15,230 nt of DNA from Anaerolineaceae bacterium (GCA_003524305.1 DQHW01000030.1:125952-141181), one strand, 5' to 3'; positions 7,586 through 14,746 are shown, counted from the stretch's first letter. Program-made: numbers and translations. The notes: generated from the sequence alone by a model not told the origin.

Positions 7586-7614
7586 AGAATATCACAATCC
7601 AAATTAAAAAGCAA
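7586..7614 (-). promoter_or_regulatory. Promoter of the right importer operon
   Basis: Minus strand TTGCTT (7614-7609), 17-base spacer, TATTCT (7591-7586). Transcription would begin near 7579, within the operator. The -35 box lies 11 bases from the LacI stop codon, with no terminator seen between, so LacI transcripts may read through into this operon. Confidence 0.55.
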
Positions 7615-7625
7615 TAAGCAGTTTC

Positions 7626-8633
7626 TTATGCGGTCAATCTTTCAATTACGGTCAAGGGGAGAGTAATATGCTGGACTGGACGGGAATGGTCAGCAATGTG
7701 TGAAAGAAGAATTTCAATGGCGATTCTTCCTGATTCATCAAGATGTTGTCGAATTGTTGTAAGATCCTCGTAGTCAGCCATATCCAGATCATCAAATCCT
7801 ATAACAGCCAGTTGTTCCGGCACTTTCACGCCAAGTTGGCGAGCCGCTTTTAGAACTCCCAATGCCTGGTAATCTGTAGCGGCAAATAATGCAGTTGGGG
7901 GGTTAGGCATATCAATTAATTCTTTTGCAACCACACGAGCTTGTTCCTGATCGTAAGGGGCTAATCGCACGAATTCTTTTGGAAGTTCGATACTCGCAGC
8001 TTTAAGTGCTTGCCGAAATCCCTTTAACCGCAAGTTGACCGGGTGGATTGAGTACTCTGGTAAATCTGTATCACCCAGAAAGGCAATCCTTTTATGCCCT
8101 TTTTTTAATAAGTATTCAGCGGCCATTCTGCCGCCCTCAACATCATTAATTTCAACACTATTTAGAAGGGAATGGGGAAATTCAATTAATACCGTTGGAA
8201 GTTGGTGCTCAACAAGTCGATTTACATCAGTCTCGGCAACCGGCAGGGACATAATTACAAGTCCATCAAGGTTTCCGGTAAGAGGAAGTGACGAAAGATA
8301 ACTTTGCAACCGATTATTTGAATCAACGGTATAAATTACCAAATCATAGTTCTCTTTGGATAATGAACCGGCAATTCCGCGTAACCTCTGGACAAATGAT
8401 GGGGCTGTAAAAAACGGAGTAATTACTCCAATTCTGCCCTTCAGGCGAAGTGCCCGGGCGCGTGCTTCAGCCTGTGGGATAAACCCCAATTTATCAATTG
8501 CCTCATAAACCCTTTGCCTGGTATTAAGGTTTACTTTTTCAGGGGTATTAATCACACGGGAGATAGTAGATATACTAACGCCAGAAACCGCTGCAACATC
8601 AAAAATTGTCGGAACTTTTTTTCCATTAACCAT
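7626..8633 (-). CDS. LacI-family transcriptional repressor, probable local sugar regulator
   Basis: A 335-residue protein from the ATG at 8633. The frame extends upstream to 8696, but those codons include the operator and promoter. The 8633 start has GAGAAG upstream and gives the usual LacI-family length. The helix-turn-helix (VPTIFDVAAVSGVSISTISRV, residues 7-27) is complete, with recognition helix SISTISRV, and the minor-groove hinge helix follows (AEARARALRLK, 55-65). The rest is a periplasmic-binding-protein-like domain that would bind the sugar effector and allow dimerisation (for example SVEINDVEGGRMAAEYLLKKG and TALFAATDYQALG). Its own promoter carries the operator found before both importers and the STAS-like gene, so it most likely represses all four, including itself. 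The inducer is unknown. Confidence 0.92.
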   Translation of the reverse strand: MVNGKKVPTIFDVAAVSGVSISTISRVINTPEKVNLNTRQRVYEAIDKLGFIPQAEARARALRLKGRIGVITPFFTAPSFVQRLRGIAGSLSKENYDLVIYTVDSNNRLQSYLSSLPLTGNLDGLVIMSLPVAETDVNRLVEHQLPTVLIEFPHSLLNSVEINDVEGGRMAAEYLLKKGHKRIAFLGDTDLPEYSIHPVNLRLKGFRQALKAASIELPKEFVRLAPYDQEQARVVAKELIDMPNPPTALFAATDYQALGVLKAARQLGVKVPEQLAVIGFDDLDMADYEDLTTIRQHLDESGRIAIEILLSHIADHSRPVQHITLPLTVIERLTA

Positions 8634-8653
8634 TTTTCTTCTCGGGCGCTTTA

Positions 8654-8669
8654 ATGAAAACACTTTCAT
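8654..8669 (-). promoter_or_regulatory. LacI-family operator O3, autoregulatory
   Basis: Third identical copy of ATGAAAGTGTTTTCAT, 20 bases upstream of the repressor start codon. It overlaps the last two bases of the -10 box, so binding would block RNA polymerase at the repressor's own promoter. Confidence 0.8.
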
Positions 8670-8696
8670 GATAGCATAAGGTCTTTTTTTCGTCAA
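8668..8696 (-). promoter_or_regulatory. Promoter of the LacI-family repressor gene
   Basis: Minus strand TTGACG (8696-8691), 17-base spacer, TATCAT (8673-8668). Transcription would start near 8661, leaving a leader of about 28 bases. The alternative upstream start codons of the frame would lie in the promoter itself. Confidence 0.55.
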
Positions 8697-8754
8697 TGAA
8701 AACTAAGGTTATGTCAACAATTATCCAGGATTTTGATACTATTTCCAATTTTTC

Positions 8755-8790
8755 GTAAAGAAACCCTGAACATTATCAGGGTTTCTTTAC
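8755..8790. terminator. Strong bidirectional hairpin terminator after the STAS-like gene
   Basis: GTAAAGAAACCCTGA (8755-8769) and its exact complement (8776-8790) form a perfect 15-bp stem with a 6-base loop. The base of the stem is A/U-rich (TTTCTTTAC), so it can work as an intrinsic terminator in either direction. It separates the 119-residue gene (stop at 8861) from the LacI promoter. Confidence 0.7.
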
Positions 8791-8860
8791 CACCAGTGCT
8801 TAAAGGAGTTAGGAGAGAGGAGAGAGGAAGATGTTAGTGATTTTGATATATCATTTATTT

Positions 8861-9220
8861 TTACTTATCTAATAATTTTTCAGCCTCATCCATCGAGGCG
8901 ACATTTACAGACTCGTATCCAATGGATCCACTTAATCTTTTAAATTGCATCCCTGTTAATGCACTTTGACCAACTATCCGAACACCAATTCTGACACCAG
9001 AGTTTTTGAAGTGGGCTTGAGTGCGTTCAATTTCTTTTGTAACTTCAGGCAACGTTGGTTTTAATTGAGAAATGTCTGTAATGACATCATACCCATGTTT
9101 AAATTGGTTCGTTGCGATAATCGTTTCATCAGTACATTTTTTTGCTTCTTCGTAGCTCAGAAATCCACTAAAAGAAATATAGACTCTTTTCTTTGCGGCA
9201 TCAGTCTTAATTGTGTACAT
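8861..9220 (-). CDS. Small STAS/SpoIIAA-like protein of unknown role
   Basis: A 119-residue soluble protein with no signal peptide or membrane segment. The pattern beta strand (RVYISFSG, about 12-19), helix (SYEEAKKCTDETIIATNQF), beta strand (YDVITDIS, 44-51), helix (EVTKEIERTQAHFKNSG) and strand (RIGVRIVG) fits the STAS/SpoIIAA-like fold. I recognise the fold rather than a named family. No SpoIIAA-type phosphorylated serine motif is obvious. The ATG at 9220 has AGGAG seven bases upstream. It is a single-gene unit: a strong promoter with a LacI-type operator precedes it and a perfect hairpin follows it. The shared operator places it in the sugar-import regulon, but its function there is unknown. 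Confidence 0.75.
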   Translation of the reverse strand: MYTIKTDAAKKRVYISFSGFLSYEEAKKCTDETIIATNQFKHGYDVITDISQLKPTLPEVTKEIERTQAHFKNSGVRIGVRIVGQSALTGMQFKRLSGSIGYESVNVASMDEAEKLLDK

Positions 9221-9302
9221 ATTGATCTCCTATTGTGTTTGAAGATGAATCATTCACTACCTACTTTTGCGATTTTGCGTTGTATGATAAGGAAACCAAT
9301 AA

Positions 9303-9318
9303 CTGAAAGTGTTTTCAT
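9303..9318 (-). promoter_or_regulatory. LacI-family operator O4, STAS-like gene
   Basis: The plus strand reads CTGAAAGTGTTTTCAT, one base different from O1-O3 and in the opposite orientation, which matters little for a near-palindrome. It overlaps the last two bases of the -10 box exactly as O3 does. Confidence 0.72.
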
Positions 9319-9345
9319 GATAACATTATTATAATTACTTGTCAA
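9317..9345 (-). promoter_or_regulatory. Strong promoter of the STAS-like gene
   Basis: Minus strand consensus TTGACA (9345-9340), 17-base spacer, TATCAT (9322-9317). It is the best promoter match in the window, with a start near 9310 and a leader of about 90 bases. The -35 box lies only eight bases after the terminator of the upstream gene. Confidence 0.65.
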
Positions 9346-9353
9346 CAATCAAA

Positions 9354-9383
9354 AGTCGCCCCGCTGAATTCAACAGGGCGACT
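9354..9383 (-). terminator. Rho-independent terminator of the membrane hydrolase gene
   Basis: AGTCGCCC (9354-9361) pairs with GGGCGACT (9376-9383); the stem continues with mismatches and CTG/CAA pairs toward an AATT loop. On the minus strand it is followed by TTTGATTG. It lies 23 bases after the stop at 9407. Confidence 0.75.
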
Positions 9384-9406
9384 CTTGATAATTATTTGGA
9401 TTTTCG

Positions 9407-11209
9407 TTAAACTGCGAAAGCAAAGACTCCAAATGCGGAGAGGTACCAAACGATAAACAAAGTTACCAGGAATATTCCAGTATAAACACGGCCTGTTTTA
9501 CGGAAGAAATATGTGTATAAGCAAGCAACAAGCGGCCACAACACCACCAACGGAATGTAATAAATGGCGCCCATTCCTGCCGCCAGAGGACCAAGCATAC
9601 CAGTTCCTTTGATAATCAAAGGGGCTTGAGCCATCACAGGGATGTAGAACAGTAGCAACCAAATCACTGCACCCAAAGTTAAAACAATTGAGTTTGTAAC
9701 CATTTCACGGCCTATACTGGCTTTACCATTGTTTACTCGCAAGAACCCCGCGAAAAGGATTCCTTGCGGAACAAAGTAAAGGGCAAAAGGAACGAGGTAA
9801 CCAAGAAAAGCTGAAAACCGTGCTGAAGTCATTGGTATTAAAGCTACTACCCAGGCTCTGAAATCAACAAACAATGCTGAACTGGTGAATGCTAATATCA
9901 AATACACTGGCAAGAGGATCAAAATTGCCAGGAGCAACGCTTTCAGAACCTTGTTCCATTCAACTCCCTTACCTGCTGTGGTAAGCCCATAATTTACCGC
10001 AGATGCACCTTGCTTCTTTGTAAACACGAAATGGTTTACAAATATCAACGCTATGGCGATTAAACCAACCACTACTGACCAGACCATATAAATGTTTGTG
10101 AAACTCTGGGGCCACAGCGAGCTCACCGGCACCCATGCTGCGAAGAACATACCTTGGAATACCCACACATAGAGCAAAGGACCGATTGCAGTGGTAATCA
10201 ATGCGGCGATTACCCAACCCAATCCCTTGAATCCTTTATATTCCGGTACCGAATCACCCAATGGTTTGAAGAATGTTGTTGAGAGTAACAAGCTTCCCAT
10301 TGGGAAGAAGAACAAGAAGGCACCCAACAATGCCAAAGCAGTACCAAAAAGTTTCCAACCCCAAATTTGATTTGTTGGAGCCAAACCACTTCCACCGGTT
10401 AAGGTTCGCTGCATCCAGTCAATGGTGTTCCCGATCGCCGCTGGCGCATCTGTGGAACCTGCATGATCTTCCCAAGGTTGGTAAAGAATTCGAGCTGTTC
10501 CATCTTCAATCGAGCCATAGACTTCACCTACTTTAATCGGTTCTTCAGTATTGAACAATGGTTGGATAACAGGAGAGGTCGTTGCTTGTGGACCGCTTCC
10601 TATTAACACCATACCAGCCAATTCTGTAACCTGACCGATATTAAATGCCACATTTTTCAAGTTAACACAAGGTGAAATATCGGGGCTTCCAGGAGCAGAA
10701 CATTCAGATTCCATATAGAAAATGGATTTGTATGCATCAGGCATCGCATTTGCGGCTATCGTCACAGGACCAAATCCACCTTGCGACATACCAACCAATC
10801 CGATATTTGCTTTATCGACCACAGCCTGAGAAAGCAAATACTCCAGAGCATCAACTCCGCCATATCCATTAGCACCATTTGCGCCATTAGAAAGGCCATG
10901 GCCTGTCATGTCTGCCGAAAGAACAACATACCCGCGGCGGGCAAACTCCAAGGCTGTATTTGACATATAGTTTTTTTGATTATTTAGCCCATGAAACATG
11001 AGAATTCCAGGAGCTGGCTTATCCATTGAAGCACTTTTAGGCGTATATAAATACGCGCTGATGATATATCCGTCTGATCCATGAATGCTAACCTCTTTTA
11101 CAGTGGCAGCACCAGCGCCAGTATTAATATACGACCCTAACAGACTTCCTCCCAACATCATTACAAGAGCGATAATCAATATTGTCCAGGATGTTCGATT
11201 GTTTTTCAT
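9407..11209 (-). CDS. Alpha/beta hydrolase fused to a polytopic membrane domain
   Basis: A 600-residue membrane protein. Residues about 8-28 form a signal anchor. Residues about 35-270 are a dienelactone-hydrolase-like alpha/beta hydrolase: oxyanion region MFHGLNNQKNYM (71-82), ADMTGHGLS (99-107), nucleophile elbow GMSQGG with Ser142, and a C-terminal His in WEDHAG (His249). The acidic residue normally found after the sixth or seventh strand (GxxD) is not evident; the local sequence is LIGSGPQATT. From about 283 to the end there are about eight or nine hydrophobic helices with no motif I recognise. The catalytic domain should face the outside, anchored by the helices, and could hydrolyse an ester or similar bond. 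The ATG at 11209 has GAGGAG upstream, and a distal Shine-Dalgarno copy lies 64 bases upstream. It stands alone, with its own terminator. Confidence 0.8.
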   Translation of the reverse strand: MKNNRTSWTILIIALVMMLGGSLLGSYINTGAGAATVKEVSIHGSDGYIISAYLYTPKSASMDKPAPGILMFHGLNNQKNYMSNTALEFARRGYVVLSADMTGHGLSNGANGANGYGGVDALEYLLSQAVVDKANIGLVGMSQGGFGPVTIAANAMPDAYKSIFYMESECSAPGSPDISPCVNLKNVAFNIGQVTELAGMVLIGSGPQATTSPVIQPLFNTEEPIKVGEVYGSIEDGTARILYQPWEDHAGSTDAPAAIGNTIDWMQRTLTGGSGLAPTNQIWGWKLFGTALALLGAFLFFFPMGSLLLSTTFFKPLGDSVPEYKGFKGLGWVIAALITTAIGPLLYVWVFQGMFFAAWVPVSSLWPQSFTNIYMVWSVVVGLIAIALIFVNHFVFTKKQGASAVNYGLTTAGKGVEWNKVLKALLLAILILLPVYLILAFTSSALFVDFRAWVVALIPMTSARFSAFLGYLVPFALYFVPQGILFAGFLRVNNGKASIGREMVTNSIVLTLGAVIWLLLFYIPVMAQAPLIIKGTGMLGPLAAGMGAIYYIPLVVLWPLVACLYTYFFRKTGRVYTGIFLVTLFIVWYLSAFGVFAFAV

Positions 11210-11272
11210 TTGCTTCTCCTCAAGATTGAATTGGATGCTTACTGCCTAATATGCTTTCGTGAAATCGATAAA

Positions 11273-11283
11273 ACCTCCTTTCT
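11273..11283 (-). promoter_or_regulatory. Distal Shine-Dalgarno (STAB-SD-like) element before the hydrolase gene
   Basis: Minus-strand AGAAAGGAGGT is an 11-base match to the 16S rRNA 3' complement and contains GAAAGGAGG, the core of the Bacillus cry3A STAB-SD. It is 64 bases before the ATG at 11209. A GATAAT sequence (11290-11285) just upstream could be a -10 box, which would put the element at the very 5' end of the mRNA, but I see no convincing -35. Confidence 0.5.
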
Positions 11284-11507
11284 TATTATCCATTCCTTGT
11301 TAGAAATATGCTTAAATAAATCAAACCTTTTTAATTGGATGTATTTGATCGCAATGCATATGTGCTGGCACTAAAACTAATGCCTTTCAGTCATAAATTA
11401 ATCAAAGGTCATCTTTTTCAAGATCATCCATCAATAAGGCCGTTAAACATTATTACAAATCTGCAATTCATTGGAAATCAGGGAAACAACCCTTTTTAAA
11501 CAGATAA

Positions 11508-11560
11508 ATCCCCATAAGGGGATCATCCTGAGGATTATATTTGTTACTCTTGGGGAGTAA
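11508..11560 (-). terminator. Cluster of short hairpins after the FGGY kinase gene
   Basis: In minus-strand order: a 6-bp stem TTACTC/GAGTAA (11544-11549 with 11555-11560), a small ATCCT/AGGAT stem (11525-11535), then ATCCCC/GGGGAT with a 4-base loop (11508-11513 with 11518-11523) followed by TTATCTGTTT. The last is the most terminator-like. The group begins seven bases after the kinase stop. Confidence 0.5.
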
Positions 11561-11566
11561 TTTTGA

Positions 11567-13060
11567 TTAAGGCTTTAACCAACCGATTGAACGAGATACA
11601 GCTTTTTGCCATCCATTGTAGAGACTATCACATTGGTCTTTAGACAAATAAGGTTCAAAACGTCGTTCAATCTTCACAAGCGATTTAGTCTCTTCTAGAG
11701 AATTCCAAAATCCTGTCGCAAGACCGGCAAGAAAAGTAGCTCCTAAGCCACTACTCTCGTAAACAATTGGCCGGTCAACAGGAACACCGAGAATATCTGC
11801 GAGAAATTGCATCAAGAAATCATTTTGAGACCCTCCTCCGCCTACATGCAAAGATGTTGGTCTCTTTTTAGATTTAGCGTAAATCGCTTCATAAGAATCA
11901 CGAACCTGAAACGCCATAGCTTCAATAGCGGCACGCACCATATGGTTTTTTGATGTACTTTGTGTAATCCCAAAAAATGTTCCGCGTGCATAAGGGTCAT
12001 CATAAGGTCCGCCCAAACCCGTAAATGCAGGGATAAAATAAACCCCCGCATTATCGGGAACTCGGGATGCCATCACTTCAGCTTCTGCATAATCTTGAAT
12101 GATATTCAACTCATCTTTAAACCATTGGATTGCAGCACCGGATACGTTTGACCAACTCCCTATTCCACGGGTAACTTCTCCATTTATGCCCCACAAAATA
12201 GGTGAATCAACTCCGTATCCAGGTTCAAAACAAATTTCTCCGGTATTTAGTGTGAGAGAAGACCCTGTTCCCAGATTACATAACATTGAATCCGGTTGGT
12301 AACAAGCCTGGCCAAATACAGCGGCGAATTGATCGCCAGCAATGCCTGCAATTGGTATTCGGGCGTTAAAGAAAACTTCAGGTTTAGTGTATGCATAAAT
12401 CTCACTGGAACTGCGCAATTCTGGCAATATCTCATAAGGGATGCCAAATTGTTTTAACAACAACTCATCGTAAACTAATGAGTGTGTATTAAGCATTAAA
12501 CTCAAACACATATTAGAAAGATCTGTTACATGAGCAGCACCCCCTGATAGCTTCCAAATCAACCATGTATCAACTGTGCCAAAAAGAAGCTCGCCACGTG
12601 CAAGACCTTTTTGAATCGACTTATCATTTTCCATTAACCAACGAATTTTTGTTCCTGAATTGTTCGGAAAGACATGTATACCTGTTCGATTTTCAATATC
12701 AGCCTGGTTGTTCAATATCAATTCCTCACAAAACTGAAGATTTCGGCTGTCTTGCCAGCTTATTGCCCGACCAACAGCGTCACCCGTTGATTTATTCCAG
12801 AACACTGTAGTCATCATCTGATTGCTAATTCCAATGCCATCGATTTCTTCAGGAGTGATACGACTGTTCTTCAATGCATTGGCGGCCGCTTTTAATACCG
12901 CCGCTAATATTTCGTCAGGATCCTGTTCTACCCAGCCAGGTTGAGGATAATACTGAACATTCTCTATAGATGCTCCTGAGACAATTCTGCCTTCATGGTT
13001 AACGATTATTGCCTTTGTAAGGGTTGTTCCTTGATCGATTCCCATGATATATCTTGCCAT
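11567..13060 (-). CDS. FGGY carbohydrate kinase, glycerol-kinase-like with an altered substrate site
   Basis: A 497-residue cytosolic kinase of the FGGY family, the usual length. The phosphate-1 loop GIDQGTT (7-13), the conserved GELLFGTVDTWLIWKL (156-171), catalytic Asp243 in AGIAGDQFAAVFGQ, the GTG loop (264-266) and the HVGGGGSQNDFLMQ adenosine region (405-418) are all present. Its backbone follows E. coli GlpK closely. The residues that hold glycerol are not kept: the Arg-Glu of GlpK NQRETT is Met-Met here (82-83), the Tyr of DPYFSGTK is replaced in FPNNSGTK, and the Phe of GTGCF is Ser. Trp102 and Asp243 remain. It therefore probably phosphorylates another polyol or ketose. The ATG at 13060 has AGAGGAG upstream, 40 bases after the response regulator gene, suggesting one operon. 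Confidence 0.88.
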   Translation of the reverse strand: MARYIMGIDQGTTLTKAIIVNHEGRIVSGASIENVQYYPQPGWVEQDPDEILAAVLKAAANALKNSRITPEEIDGIGISNQMMTTVFWNKSTGDAVGRAISWQDSRNLQFCEELILNNQADIENRTGIHVFPNNSGTKIRWLMENDKSIQKGLARGELLFGTVDTWLIWKLSGGAAHVTDLSNMCLSLMLNTHSLVYDELLLKQFGIPYEILPELRSSSEIYAYTKPEVFFNARIPIAGIAGDQFAAVFGQACYQPDSMLCNLGTGSSLTLNTGEICFEPGYGVDSPILWGINGEVTRGIGSWSNVSGAAIQWFKDELNIIQDYAEAEVMASRVPDNAGVYFIPAFTGLGGPYDDPYARGTFFGITQSTSKNHMVRAAIEAMAFQVRDSYEAIYAKSKKRPTSLHVGGGGSQNDFLMQFLADILGVPVDRPIVYESSGLGATFLAGLATGFWNSLEETKSLVKIERRFEPYLSKDQCDSLYNGWQKAVSRSIGWLKP

Positions 13061-13100
13061 TTGCTTGATCTCCTCTATTTATAAATCGAAGGGTAACCGT

Positions 13101-13739
13101 TTAGGCACTATCTTTAGATTCTTCAGACAATCCCAACTTCATACTGACTCTAACCAAAGAGGCTATATTTTCGACCTCCAACTTCCGCATTGCGTCTCTC
13201 CTTTGTTTCTCAATCGTCTTCACGCTAGTTTTAAGTTTTTGAGCAATTTCAAGAGCGGATTTTCCAGCCACGACTAGTGTAACAACCTCACGTTCACGTG
13301 GAGAGAGGCGATCGAGCGGGTTTTTTGGCTTGTGTTTCATTAAAACATGAGAAATTTCAGAGCTTAAATAGACACTTCCGCGATTTGCTGCACGAATAGC
13401 GTCTTGAAGCTCCTCAGTTACTGATTGTTTCAATATATAAGAAAGTGCACCCAATTCTAAAGACTGTTGTATCAAAGCTAAATCAGCATGAATCGAGAGC
13501 ATCACTACTTTAGGTCTTGGAGAGAAATCCATCAATTTTCTGAGCGTATCTATTCCATCCATTCCGGGCATCGAGATATCCAAGACGATCACATCAGGGG
13601 TCAACTCTTGCGTAAGTTTAATCCCATCGACTCCATTATCAGATTCACCGATGACTTGAAAGCCATCCATGTCATTAAGGATCTTACACACTCCCTGACG
13701 GATCATGGGAAAATCTTCTACCACCAAGATGTTTATCAT
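13101..13739 (-). CDS. NarL/FixJ-family two-component response regulator
   Basis: A 212-residue DNA-binding regulator. The receiver domain occupies about residues 1-120, with acidic residue Asp9, phospho-acceptor Asp54 (VLDISMPGMDG), Ser82 (LSIHAD) and Lys104 (LKQS), so all phosphorylation residues are present. A LuxR-type helix-turn-helix follows at about 145-190 (LSPREREVVTLVVAGKSALEIA, KTSVKTIEKQRR). Its start overlaps the histidine kinase stop codon by four bases (ATGA), so the two are translationally coupled and form a cognate pair. The gene downstream is the FGGY kinase, a reasonable first candidate for its target or for a metabolic partner. The binding site is unknown. Confidence 0.93.
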   Translation of the reverse strand: MINILVVEDFPMIRQGVCKILNDMDGFQVIGESDNGVDGIKLTQELTPDVIVLDISMPGMDGIDTLRKLMDFSPRPKVVMLSIHADLALIQQSLELGALSYILKQSVTEELQDAIRAANRGSVYLSSEISHVLMKHKPKNPLDRLSPREREVVTLVVAGKSALEIAQKLKTSVKTIEKQRRDAMRKLEVENIASLVRVSMKLGLSEESKDSA

Positions 13740-14746
13740 AATGTTTTTTCCGTTTCAGTTATTATCGGCAAAACGCCACTGATTCTCGTGCCTTTGCCGG
13801 GGTCTGATTCTATTTTAATTTTCCCATTTAATAGTGAAAAACGTTCGCTTATTCCACGTAAACCAACACCATAGTCAACTTCATCCTGATCAAATCCCTT
13901 GCCATTATCTTCAAGAGATAAATTAATGTACCCATCAGAACAATCCAGATTTATCCAAGCCGCAGAAGCAACAGCATGTTTAATGACATTATTCAAACCT
14001 TCTTGAAAGAATCGATATATTGCAAGGTTTTGGGTTTCTTTTAAATCGAGGAGTTCAACTTGACAATTGAAATCGATCTGCAAGTTATTGGCTTCACCCA
14101 TGGTTGTGCAAAAAGCCGCCAGTACTTTGCTTAACGCCATTCGGTTTAACGAAGGTGGATAAAGTTGGTAAAAGATTTGGCGAACTTGCTTATTTATGGT
14201 TTCAAGGTCACGAATTGAATTTCTAATTTCGTCCACAGTTATTTGTTTTCCATTTTCAATTGAATCCTTCACCATTCTAAGCTGCAAGACCAATGAGGTC
14301 ATACGTTGACCAATTTCATCATGCAAGTCGCGAGAGATGCGATTTCTTTCATCTTCTTGGGCATTGATTAGTTGTAATAGAACCTGTTTATATCGGTCTT
14401 CAGCTTCTATAACCGAAGAAATCTCTCTGGCAATTAAAACTACACTCTCTGCCTTACCCTCGCCCCCGCTAATTGGAGAAAAAGTGGTTTCAAACCAGGA
14501 TTCTTGTAGCTTATTTTTAACTTTTAAAGGATGGCCATTTCTAATTGCCTGATTCCACAATATTTGATGGTGAGCTTTGATAGATTCAGGGTAGACATTC
14601 CAAATGGAATTATTTATTATGTCATTTTCATTCTTGCAAAATCTTCTAGCGGCTGATGTGTTTACAAATATCACGTTGCCCGACAGGTCACACCAGATTA
14701 TTTGATCTGTTTCAATATCAAGCAACTTCTGAAGTGATAGATCCAT
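13736..14746 (-). CDS. Soluble PAS-domain histidine kinase, NarL/DegS type (HisKA_3)
   Basis: A 336-residue sensor kinase. Residues about 1-112 form a PAS-like sensor domain (IIWCDLSGNVIFVN, then SVVLIAREISS). The HisKA_3 dimerisation region has phospho-acceptor His142 in RISRDLHDEIGQ. The ATPase domain carries the N box (FFQEGLNNVIKHA, 247-259), G1 (DNGKGFD, 280-286) and G2 (GVGLRGISER, 293-302). There is no signal peptide or membrane segment, so it senses a cytosolic cue or a partner protein. No clear ribosome binding site precedes the ATG at 14746; the leader is A-rich (ACATATAAAAAA), so translation may be weak or leaderless-like. It is the first gene of the probable sensor-regulator-kinase operon. 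Confidence 0.93.
   Translation of the reverse strand: MDLSLQKLLDIETDQIIWCDLSGNVIFVNTSAARRFCKNENDIINNSIWNVYPESIKAHHQILWNQAIRNGHPLKVKNKLQESWFETTFSPISGGEGKAESVVLIAREISSVIEAEDRYKQVLLQLINAQEDERNRISRDLHDEIGQRMTSLVLQLRMVKDSIENGKQITVDEIRNSIRDLETINKQVRQIFYQLYPPSLNRMALSKVLAAFCTTMGEANNLQIDFNCQVELLDLKETQNLAIYRFFQEGLNNVIKHAVASAAWINLDCSDGYINLSLEDNGKGFDQDEVDYGVGLRGISERFSLLNGKIKIESDPGKGTRISGVLPIITETEKTL

Larger units (their letters stand above)
11210..11566. other. Intergenic region between FGGY kinase and hydrolase genes
   Basis: About 357 bases without a gene. It holds the kinase terminator hairpins (11508-11560), the distal and proximal Shine-Dalgarno sequences of the hydrolase gene, and presumably its promoter, which I cannot place with confidence. 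The LacI operator does not occur here. Confidence 0.7.

Noticed and set aside
8634..8696. Longer N-terminus for the LacI-family protein starting at 8696 or 8672
   Set aside because: These codons contain the operator and the -10 and -35 boxes. The extra residues are not part of the LacI fold, and the ATG at 8633 has a ribosome binding site.
11567..13060. Plain glpK annotation for the FGGY kinase
   Set aside because: The glycerol-contacting Arg-Glu, Tyr and Phe are all replaced, so a glycerol kinase name is not supported despite the overall similarity.
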